A stretch of 64,000 nucleotides of DNA from Scolanthus callimorphus. Taxonomy: Eukaryota; Cnidaria; Anthozoa; Actiniaria; Edwardsiidae. A program made the translations under genes and the position numbers. Below the pieces are notes generated by a model. The model did not search any database, was not told where the DNA came from, and worked only from the letters and a program-made list of their open reading frames with translations. The stretch is taken from NCBI GenBank assembly GCA_033964015.1, contig CM066923.1:1736001-1800000 (forward strand), read 5' to 3'. Below, one piece after another: positions 31,601-40,046 of the stretch (its first letter is position 1; every line of letters starts with the position of its first letter).

Positions 31601-32303
31601 GAATAATCCATTTTACACTCTCATAACATCCTGGCTTAGTCAAAGAACCATTATACCTATAATATCTGGTCGTATCACTTGGCAAGATATCGCTCACAGA
31701 GACTTCTTGAACAATGATCTCGTCTCCTTTGGATGAAACGTTTTGAAAGTAATCAATTATCTGATTGAACATCAAATTTTCATCAGAACTGAGCTCAAAT
31801 AAGACAGAAATGACAGCTAGCCCGTCGGGCTGCAACTTCGCAACGGATTCATTTGAGTATTTATCAGAATTATAATGTACTAGGTGCATCTCCAAAGGGA
31901 ATTTTCGTCCATTTATTTGATGTTCAGAGCCTTGGGTATTGGTGCTTCCCCAGTGGAAATGAAACTCAACGAGACGAAACTTGTTTCCAAGGTCCGCTCC
32001 GGAAATCAGAAACCCCAAGGACAGCACATTAGCTCGTATGGTTTTCCCGTTGTTAGACAGCTTCACTGATGTCTGGTTTCTATAAAGAAAATTTATGTTT
32101 TTCAATGATCCATCGTATGTAACGTCTTTAGTTTGTAGATTAATTGGAGATTGTTTTTGTCCACCACATTTCGGCCAAGTGTTCGCCCATGTGCTTTGAT
32201 CTGTGTACGACCAATCCGGGTTTCCTCTAACATTCGTGCTAATTAACGACAAAGGAAACAATATGTATGTCACATAGGAATAATAGTGTCCTGGTAGACG
32301 CAT
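25692..32303 (-). CDS. Membrane-anchored alpha-carbonic anhydrase with two extra cysteine modules
   Basis: Extracellular CO2 hydration. Eight exons, right to left: 31442-32303, 30705-30905, 30100-30176, 29371-29458, 28461-28591, 27938-28141, 27323-27410, 25692-25861, giving 606 residues with all phases closed. A hydrophobic signal segment spans about 7-23. The CA domain (about 28-285) lies within one exon: zinc ligands His115, His117 (EFHFHWG) and His140 (EMHLVHYN), with Glu127 and Glu138 kept, and Cys46 plus a Cys after SLTKPG fitting the usual extracellular CA disulphide. The proton-shuttle His (CA II His64) is Lys87. Residues 288-550 form two repeats, each beginning C-x9-C. TM 559-581 and a 25-residue acidic tail follow. 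The start is the ATG at 32303. I know membrane CAs in corals but not this module; the fusion rests on splice prediction. Confidence 0.87.
25990..26360. repeat. Degenerate dispersed GAGGTCCTGTA repeats
   Basis: In the last intron of the carbonic anhydrase gene the phrase GAGGTCCTGTA recurs near 25995, 26090 and 26336, with GTGCTAGTGCACCAG-like words nearby (also near 27255). Probably decayed tandem or dispersed copies of one unit. Confidence 0.35.
26419..27175. mobile_element. 757-bp foldback with TA target duplication
   Basis: Ends GTCCGGTCAAATTAG and, complemented, GTCCGGTCAATTTAG, flanked on both sides by TA (26417-26418, 27176-27177). Imperfect inverted arms reach about 200 bp (CCTGGAAAAAATTGCAACATG, GGGGGAAGTTGGTTAAATTT, GGCACTTAGACA). 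A TA duplication suggests a Tc1/mariner-type mechanism. No transposase. It lies in the last intron of the carbonic anhydrase gene. Confidence 0.8.
27839..27855. repeat. 17-bp poly-G tract
   Basis: An uninterrupted G run in the intron 3' of the carbonic anhydrase exon 27938-28141. Confidence 0.75.
29203..29345. mobile_element. Foldback with AGAATAATACATGGGCA ends
   Basis: Ends AGAATAATACATGGGCA and complement, with TTCAAATT/AATTTGAA pairing further in. It ends about 25 bp from the donor side of carbonic anhydrase exon 29371-29458. No coding capacity. Confidence 0.65.
29506..29745. mobile_element. Foldback with TTTTTGGAATAGCA arms
   Basis: Imperfect inverted arms of about 80 bp (TTTTTGGAATAGCATGTTGC, GAAGATTGCATTT and complements), in the intron between the third and fourth carbonic anhydrase exons. 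Contains a direct repeat ATTTTGTTACTAAA. Confidence 0.7.
30325..30480. mobile_element. Short foldback MITE, TTTGCTGTTCC ends
   Basis: 156 bp with about 23-bp inverted ends (TTTGCTGTTCCACCAGACAA and TTTGCTGTTCCGCCAGTCAA). The interior shares GGGCAGGAATTTGATTGGT with the elements at 17054 and 41267 and may be a relative. Confidence 0.65.
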
Positions 32304-32896
32304 TTTGGAAGTGAAGATATTTTCCAAGCAGCAAAAAATCGTAGAAATCCTCTTCTTCTTCGCATCCTCGACTGACCGCTAAGAAAGGTGAATCTGCAGT
32401 ACAGTACTTTTATTGGTCAGTTGAGTTTCGCGCGCAACGTAATTCGGGCCCAGTCTCTGATTATTTCGCGCGCGATTTTCATAGTTTCCAGATCGATCAT
32501 CATTATCATTTAGTGCTTGCTCCCATTCATCCATTTTTCCTCTTTTCTTATCACGATCGCCGTATTATCGCAGATAAGAAGCACAAAAACATATATGCGG
32601 AAAATCTGCAAAGGGAGCGTTTACAAATATGCCCGGCAATTAAAACAACGCACGGGAAGGAGCGCGCGTATGTTGTAGCTGTCCTGGACAAACTTGTTCT
32701 GCAAATCGTCAACAAAGTTGTTTTACTACAGCTGCGACATATGGAAACCGGCGGCGTTCGCGACTTCTGCAACACGCTGCAACTCATGCTGCAGGAATGG
32801 CCCGTGTTCTACCTCTGCGACAGCTGAGCGATCGCTTAAAAATATTGCACTCTCACTCAATACTTATTTGTGTTCTGACGTTCAGCCAGTATATAT
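32304..32896. other. Promoter region of the carbonic anhydrase gene
   Basis: Between two same-strand genes. It contains two TTTCGCGCGC boxes (about 32429 and 32466) and GC-rich stretches. An open frame on the plus strand (32513-32827) has only a TTG start, is mirrored by an antisense frame, and matches nothing known to me. Confidence 0.4.
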
Positions 32897-32902
32897 TTTA
32901 TT
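32897..32902 (-). promoter_or_regulatory. Polyadenylation signal of the SLC35A5-type gene
   Basis: AATAAA on the minus strand, about 30 bases after the stop codon at 32935-32933. It predicts a very short 3' UTR and termination before the carbonic anhydrase promoter. Confidence 0.5.
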
Positions 32903-32932
32903 TGGACACATCTCATTTGACATTCTAGGAAT

Positions 32933-35900
32933 TCATGATTCATAATTATCGTCCCTTTCTACTGGTGAATATTCAAGGCCCTCGGGGTTCGATACTTCAA
33001 CACTAGTTCTCTTCTTTCCAGAGTTAAATATGAAGATCGCTAGCAGCACAACGGGAGCTATCAGGAAGAAATCAAGCTCGGGATGAAAACTAAGAAATAA
33101 AACTGAAGAGGTTATTATCAATACATTAGTTAACTGGAAGGTCATGACTTGAAACATGTTGTCTCGAAATTTCAGTATTAGCGCCACTGTAAGTCCGTAA
33201 GCGGCAGTAACTAGGATAAGACTCATCGATTGAATGTTGTGTCCATGGAAAAATCCACATCGCCAGACGTGTAACCTAAAATCAGAGCGCATAATCAGAG
33301 GCATAACATTGAATAATATTCCGAACATATACAGCTTGCTATTCTGTAGGTAGATACTCTCTTCCATGCCTCCCCCTTCCTTGAATATTTTTTCGTTGTA
33401 AATATTAGCAGAGGAAGACAATATGCACTGAATGAGTACTAGAACGTGGCCTTCGTTCATTCGGAAATACGAGCTATCGACTTCGGCGACGCTCGTGAAG
33501 TTTTGTGCCATGAGTACTCGTCGGCATATCGTCGGTAGTTTTTCGCCGGTGTCGAAGTTTTTCGAGGGTTTATCGTGAACCACTCGGTGGTGATACTTTA
33601 GTTTACTCGTATCTGGATTCTGATTGGATAAAGCCACAATTGAGAGGAACAACACCAGAAGGGACGCCCACTGGATACGTGTCAGCTTTCTCCTGAAAAA
33701 ATAAGTAAAAGCGCACCCTCCTTTTCTAAAACCTGACATGCTCATACAGCTTTTTCAAAAAACGTTGTCGGAAGTCGTACGCGCCCAGACCGCAAAGTTG
33801 TCTGGGTAGGAGGTCTTCAATCGGCTCACTGCTTGAGTACGACGCTAATGAATTACTCGAGACATTACTAGCTTGAAACAAAGCTCTCTTTCGTAGAATT
33901 TAGCACTCAGACCAGCGAGCTATCATCAAAATAGAATATTTAGTTTCTACCCGTACTGCTTTTCGGTCACGGGGCGCGTAGGCTTAGCGCTCACAAGACG
34001 CCGACAACCTTTATTGAAATAGCTGTATATTCTTGTACCCAGAGCTCCCTGGCTTGTCACCTCGCAGGGGAGGCTCTGGCGACATTCATTTGAGGGCCTT
34101 TGCTGTTTTTGAACGTTGGGGCGTGCGTGACCTTTCTCTCAACATTCTCGTACCCAGAGCTCCCCGGCTCGTCTGCTCGCAGGGGAGGCTCTGGTGACAT
34201 CCTTAAATAATTTTTCCTACTTTAGCTTACGCTAATGTCTAGGATGGCGAATTATAAGGTCTTATAAGCGCCTTAAGTGGCCGGGGGCTAATGCATTTGA
34301 GGACCTTTGCTGATTGGCTGGTTTTGAACGTTGGTGCATGCGCAGAAAGATCTTTCTCTCAACGGCTCTGTGTCAAATCTCGCGCATGCGTCAGTGGCTG
34401 TCACCAGAGCCTCCCCTGGAGCCGGGGAGCTCTGGGTCGAGAATGGCGCGAGAATTAGTAAAATGCCTAACATAAACACATATACTTGTCGTCATCTTCT
34501 CCCTGTATCCTTTCCACATGCTAATTCATGACATTCACTCCATTTACACCTCCCACTCCTCTTCAATTTACTTATTCTATTTACACAAAATTATTCTACG
34601 AAATGACATATGCAAACAGCAAAAGATTTTTCTTCCTTCAGCGTTATTGCTAGGCTTTTGTCGATGTCTTTGCCTAAGTACCTCCTATTTACATAGATGT
34701 ACAGTTTGGTGGGGAAAATAATAAATTTGAAAATTCCTTTTTTGCAGTGCGACATGAATTGGTGACCTTGAAAGAATTACTAAAAAACACGGGACCGCTC
34801 TGGCAAAGCATTCTATAGTTGATTTCACACCTTAGAAGTCACGAAGAAGTCATGAAGACTCATTGCGTATCTCAGCCAACACAATTATTTAGGACATGCA
34901 TAAGGAGTATAAATAAATATACCGCATTATACTAGCCAGATTCAGTGATGTACAATTCTGCAGATGCTGCCTTCTGGAACAGTTTCACCATTGACTTTTT
35001 CTGAATCAAGTGAACAAGTATCTGTTGTAAGTGAGAAAACACCCAGTTCAGGAAACGCATTTTATATTTTGTTTCAAAAAATTACTTTATGTTTCTGTAC
35101 AGAGACGTATGGTTCTTAGCAAACGCCCAGTTTCTTTGCAAACGATCTGAGGATATCCTTAAATGCCTCTTTATAATTCGAACTTTGATGTACAAGGATA
35201 ATCGGGTTTAGTGCAGAGTAACACTGAAGCAAAAAAAGCGAAAACTTGTGAAAGAAACCTCTCGTGGAAGCGAAAAACAGAAGATAGATCATGCGAGGCG
35301 ACAGAAAAAGGAAAAACGTTGCTGTTAGGACAACTAACAGTTTAGCAATTTTGCGCTTGTTTTGTGCATCCTCCACCGTGCTATGCGCTGCCGAGCAAAT
35401 GGTGTTGCTAAAATATAGACCCTTGATAATTCTTGAGTAGCAGAAGAAAATCAATAGAATAGCTAGCAGCACTCCAATGGCAAACGTAGCGAAGTAAATG
35501 CGCTGCACAAGGGGTTTGAAACGTCTCAAACAAGCTCGCCTTTCATCGTCGAAAATTGTCCCCAGAAAGAGCGGCATTGTTAGTAGGATTGAGTAAATCC
35601 ATATTCCAGTGATCCAATAGACCATGTTTTCGCGCCGAAGACGCGTTTTTGGGTTCATTGGTTTCAGCAGGGCGTTGTATCTCTCGTACGCCAATAGCGA
35701 TAACGTCGCTATTGATACACTGCAAGTGATACTGGCAAGATTGGTCGACTGAAACAACCAGCAGAGGATCGCCCCAGAGATTCCTTTTGGAAGTTGACAG
35801 ACCATTAAAACCGCAAACGGCATGTTGCAAAGCAAAGACAAGATGTCTGCTACAGACACTGAAGCTATTAGCAAATTTGTAGTAGACTGCATGGGTTTGC

Positions 35901-38696
35901 GCGTTATAACAGCACATACGACTAACAGGTTTCCTGGCATCCCTATAGTAATAATAACGCCGTATAGAATTGCAATGGGGATATCTTCAGGGCCTGGGGC
36001 ACCAGAAATCAAGAAGCCTTCGCCCGAAGAGGAATCTGTGATGTTTTGCATCGTAACGCTGGGCTTCATCCAGATAGAGTTGTATCCAGACAGTTTGACG
36101 GTTACCCGTACGCTCCTTCTAACTTTTATCACATTATTCCAACTAGTCCAATGACGTCAACAACACCACCTGGCCCTCTTCTAATTTCTAATCAATGCCC
36201 TGATATCGCTTGACCCAATTTGGGGCGATTTCTGCGTCTAGTTTGGTAATGCATCCAATTTCCTCTACTGCCCTTGACGAGAGATCGATTTATTCATTGA
36301 AAAAAGGGAAAGAAGAATTAGTATTTTGACAAATAGTAACGCTCATTTTCTAATAACTGTAATCAATGTTCTTTTTAGTGTAATGTAATTAAATGTCCGT
36401 TTGATAATCGAAGGAAAGAGTTGATAAAATTCACTTATGCTTTTAAATTCTACATAATTTTCTGGAATACCGCAAAATATTTTTATTGCTTTAGTCTAAT
36501 TTTAGACAAAAGGCTATTTACTTGGCGAGCTGCCGAAATTGGTTACAAATTTTCTGCTTTATTTGACTTGATGTAAATTGAGACCCCGTCCACACTAAGG
36601 GGCCATTTGACTTCTGAGGGGGGGGGGGCATATTTGTTATAATCCTCAACTAATTTTACGAAATAAATATCCTATGATATATTAGAGAAGTAAAAAAAAA
36701 TCTTGCAAAAAAAAATCATCCACCCGGCCCCCCTCAAAAGTCAAATGGTCGGCCCCTAACGCGTTTTCGTTTGAATCCGTATACTTTTTGATAAGTTTAG
36801 GCCTTCCGTCCACACTAACACGCTGATCGTTTTCATCGAATCCGTATCAGTTTGAAAACACTCTCGAAAGTGAATCAAGACGAATCCGTATACATCTCGT
36901 TTTAGTGTTGACGGTCGAATCCGGATAAAAACGAAAACGATGACGTCAACTCTACCACTAATTTCAGACTATCCTATACACACCAACATCAAATAAAACC
37001 TGATCACTTGTTTGGAGCTAAATCCCCCGTCCATACTAACACGCTGTGAATCCGTATAAGTTTGAAAACGAATACATTTGAAAACGCGATAGTGCGGACA
37101 ATGCCCGAATTTACCAAGGTACTGAAATCTCTGGTAATTAATTTTCTTGCTTTAAACGGATAAATTCCTCACGTTTGATGCTTGAAGTTATTTTTATTCT
37201 TTTAAAGAAAAAACAAAAAATGCAAAGCTACCCCCCCCCCCCCCCAAAAAAAAAAGAAATGAACAGTTTAATATATGACGTCGTATCTTCAAGGGGTTAA
37301 AATCACGACCTGTATCTTTAGGGGTATTCAAAGCAAACCTAAGATTTTTGCAAAATATTGTATCTTTTAGGGTGTCCTTTTGAGTAAGAGGTTGAGTTTT
37401 TGCTATTTAGCTATGCAGAAGATCTATGGATCAGGGAAGCATTTCATTATTCAGTCTACTACAATTTTGTTTTTACTGTTGACAAAATCACACTCACACA
37501 AGAAAGTGGCAACTTACTTTAGTACAACTCTGAACAAGATAGCAGTTGTGATGATAACAAAATTTCCCATCAGACTATAAACAGCCTGTTAAAAAAGAAA
37601 AGAAATACAGACCTTTAATAGTTTACACATAGTAACATATTGTCGGTAGTCTTTACTACATGTAGATGCACAGGCCACAAGGTTATTAGCATTTGGCTAT
37701 TTAGTGCTCCCTCTTTAAATAAAGTCATCATTATCATTATTATTATTATTATGCATGTGAATGCAACACCCTTCCATGGGGGGAAGGCTTGCCCCCACGG
37801 GCTTGCCCCCCAGACAAAAATTTCCTAGCTACGGTTAGCCATGCACAAATTTCATGAAAGCAACAAAATATATCTCATCAAGTACAAACAATAGTTTCAC
37901 ACTGAGCTAGTTCAGGTTTATTTCATTATTCGTTTTTTTTTTACTTACAGGAGAAAGATGAACCAGAATATAGAATCCCAGCAGGTTGTCAAAGAAGTAC
38001 AGTAGCCCAGGTAATGACCACTTGAAAAATTGCAGCCATCTGACATCAGCAAAGGAGAACATATCCTTGGCTGTTTTCCCTTCTGAAATAAGAGAACATC
38101 AAATTTACATCTAAAAGCACACACAAAGAACAATATTGACTTGAATGTTTTCTGACTCTCTCACAATGTACACTCTATTTTGCTCCAATGGATTTTGAGA
38201 GATTCAGGAAACATTCAGTGGACTTGCTTTGGGACCAAACAATTTCAATTTAACTTCCAGTATCATATGTACATCTCTGGAAATCCCTGTAACGGGAAGT
38301 TGCAATAGGACATTCGCATTACTGCATCATTTGACTACGACTACCAGAATCCTTTTCAGTTTTCTTTTCTTATGCAGATAAGCGACTATTGGAAACAATA
38401 GGTGGTAATCCCAAAAAGCTCCAAAATCAGGAGATAGTGATTCAAATACAACAACAGTGTATGAGAAAATCACAAGAAATTGACCCAGGAGATATACAGT
38501 AAATATATGGAAAGTTTCAGTTTTTCCTTGGAGACTTAAGGGTAAGAACCTTAGCATAGGTACTTGTAGACTTCAGTAATTAGTCTGCTGAGATTTTCAC
38601 CTTGGTTTGTATAGTCCCATTTAAAACCTGGTTTCATGGTTTGGTTCCAGAAAATATCCACCCCCATGGAAGGGTGTTTAATAGAGATAATACAGT

Positions 38697-38727
<31 letters not shown>

Positions 38728-40046
38728 GTTTATTAGCATTCCAACAAAGAGGCTCTTCTATGCTAATGATCTATACTAAATGAACATACTACTTAAATGA
38801 GCTATACTACTTGAGCTAGAGTGATAAAGATACTAATACAAACTATTAATAAAATTACTGATAATAAACAAATTGGTGGCGGTTCACTGTAAGACTAAGC
38901 TAATCTTGGAAGAAGGTAAATTGACCCCCCCCCCCCCCCCCCTCTGGAGTTTGCAGTCCCTTCTGTGGAGTGGGGGAGGGGGGGGGATATTTTCTGGAAC
39001 CACACATTGGTGTTCTAGATGTTAGTTAGTCTACCTTTAAATATCTGAATATAGATTGAGGTAGAGAAGCAGGTTATAAATTTGAGGAATTCTGCTAAGA
39101 CATTGACAGTCACTGGAAGATAGTCATAACCACCATCTGAAAGAAAACAGGAAATAGTGGTATCAAAGAAATCATTCAATCATCATCATATCACCTTCAT
39201 CATGATGATGATGATAGTACGCCTGGTTGTGGAAGCCCTGTTTGTGAGTCAGAGTGGTTCACTCTCATAGAGCTTTGACTGTATTCAAATAATTTTTCTA
39301 TCAAATTATTTTTTTGGGAAATATGATTCTTATTCTGTAGTGCAATAAATAAGTTGAACAACCTCTTGAGCAAACTGTGATTTATGGCACAAAGCTGTGT
39401 GATCTACAGTAGTTCTGTGCTATCCAGTTGAAGTGAAATGCCCCATAGTTTGATTGATACACTGTTTTCTTTTTTGTTTTGACAGCTGTGTGTCTCAAAG
39501 GCATTGGCCAAACTGAAAATATATTGACCTGAGGGATGTAGAGACAAAATGTTAAAATCACAAGTTGATGAACAAGCCTTGAGACATTAAATGTGAAAAC
39601 GTATCAACAAAACTATAGGGGTTCCAAGCTCAACCGGATAGCGCATCACTTATTGACTTATCACAAAATAATTTCCATTTTACTCCTTCCTAAGTTACAA
39701 TAAGTAAACAAAATATTCAATAGATGACAGTCATTACTTTATAATTTTAAATACACCAACCTTCCTTCAATAGGTTCAATGAGAGGGAAATTAGGAAATC
39801 ATAATTACAAAAATTTCGACAAAAACCATAGAGGGTGTGTACGATTTGCCACTGACCTCTCATGGAAAACTTGATCAAAAACGTTCTAGAACACCCAAGA
39901 GAAATGAACAGCACGGATAGAAGGATAGTGTGAAAGACACTTGAAGGATTCCAGATGACATGATGGGCCTTGTACAAAGAAAACGATCCAGGATTCAGCA
40001 AACTTCCTCCGCCGTTTCGCCAGGAGGTGTCTTGTGCGACAACCAT
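32933..40046 (-). CDS. SLC35A5: SLC35A5-type nucleotide-sugar transporter
   Basis: Multi-pass Golgi/ER membrane protein of the SLC35A family; human SLC35A5 is a probable UDP-sugar transporter. Five exons, right to left: 39857-40046, 39035-39136, 37949-38082, 37518-37585, 32933-33692, giving 417 residues (the human protein is about 424). Matches run in order: LGCSRTFLIKFS in TM1, DYLPVTVNVLAEFLKF, FFKWSLPGLLYFFDNLLGFY, NFVIITTAILFRVVLKRKL, IQWASLLVLFLSIVAL, then SSSANIYNEKIFKEGGGMEE and IYLQNSKLYMFGILFN, both typical of the family. The large last exon encodes more than half the protein. The luminal loop after IVAL is shorter than in human. The start is the ATG at 40046. The 38642-39002 repeat lies between exons 2 and 3, and a GPCR gene sits inside intron 4. 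Confidence 0.92.
34030..34442. mobile_element. Foldback MITE with TACCCAGAGCTCCC arms and a partial duplicate
   Basis: The core 34144-34442 has inverted ends CTCGTACCCAGAGCTCCCCG and, complemented, CTCGACCCAGAGCTCCCCGG, plus GGGGAGGCTCTGGTGAC. The left end is duplicated in direct orientation at 34030-34140. Each end is itself a small palindrome. It lies in intron 4 of the transporter gene, downstream of the nested GPCR. Confidence 0.75.
35116..36069 (-). CDS. Class A (rhodopsin-like) GPCR, intronless, nested
   Basis: A 317-residue seven-helix receptor in one exon inside the fourth intron of the SLC35A5-type gene, same strand. The N-terminus is short with an N-glycosylation site (NIT, about 9-11). 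TM1 has GN (46-47), TM2 has SVADILSLL (Asp75), TM3 ends in ERY (129-131) followed by NALLKP, TM6 has FLSPRM where CWxP is usual, and TM7 has NPIIL (289-293), missing the tyrosine of NPxxY. Helices at about 31-55, 66-90, 101-127, 149-170, 191-214, 243-266, 275-295. The protein ends in Cys. The frame opens upstream at a GTG, but the first ATG is at 36069. The ligand cannot be told; cnidarian orphan receptors of this type are numerous. Confidence 0.88.
   Translation of the reverse strand: MKPSVTMQNITDSSSGEGFLISGAPGPEDIPIAILYGVIITIGMPGNLLVVCAVITRKPMQSTTNLLIASVSVADILSLLCNMPFAVLMVCQLPKGISGAILCWLFQSTNLASITCSVSIATLSLLAYERYNALLKPMNPKTRLRRENMVYWITGIWIYSILLTMPLFLGTIFDDERRACLRRFKPLVQRIYFATFAIGVLLAILLIFFCYSRIIKGLYFSNTICSAAHSTVEDAQNKRKIAKLLVVLTATFFLFLSPRMIYLLFFASTRGFFHKFSLFLLQCYSALNPIILVHQSSNYKEAFKDILRSFAKKLGVC
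36584..37105. mobile_element. MITE of the GTCCACACTAACGCG family, copy 1 (interrupted)
   Basis: Ends CCCCGTCCACACTAA and complement of GCGTTTTCAAATGTATTCG. Internal subrepeats CCGTCCACACTAACACGCTG. Closely similar along its length to the copy at 56436-56796. A second MITE is inserted near its left end (36599-36756). No coding capacity. Confidence 0.85.
36599..36756. mobile_element. MITE nested inside another MITE, TAA target duplication
   Basis: 158 bp with inverted ends GGGGCCATTTGACTTCTGAG and GGGGCCGACCATTTGACTTT, flanked by TAA at 36596-36598 and 36757-36759. Removing it restores the uninterrupted sequence seen in the copy at 56436. A 3-bp TAA duplication fits the PIF/Harbinger type. Confidence 0.85.
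37231..37245. repeat. 15-bp poly-C tract followed by poly-A
   Basis: C15 followed by A10, in the transporter intron 4. Confidence 0.7.
37725..37752. repeat. (ATT)n microsatellite
   Basis: Imperfect ATT/ATC units in an intron, followed by ACACCCTTCCATGGGGGG-type sequence that recurs inverted near 38660. Confidence 0.6.
38642..39002. mobile_element. TIR element with TGGTTCCAGAAAATATCC ends
   Basis: 361 bp, ends TGGTTCCAGAAAATATCC and complement, each followed inward by C-rich/G-rich runs. It contains an (AAT)n microsatellite (38696-38727), a short promoter-like segment (TTTATTAGCATTCC) and a C18 run (38925-38942). Part of it (ATGGAAGGGTGTT) recurs inverted near 37770. It lies just downstream of transporter exon 39035-39136 within the gene. 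Confidence 0.7.

Noticed and set aside
32304..32327. Upstream extension of the carbonic anhydrase frame
   Set aside because: The extension begins at TTG; the first ATG (32303) directly precedes a plausible signal peptide.
32513..32827. 104-residue plus-strand frame between the carbonic anhydrase and transporter genes
   Set aside because: TTG start, mirrored antisense frame, unrecognised; more likely promoter DNA.
36070..36132. Upstream extension of the GPCR frame
   Set aside because: Begins at GTG; the ATG at 36069 gives a normal short N-terminus with a glycosylation site.
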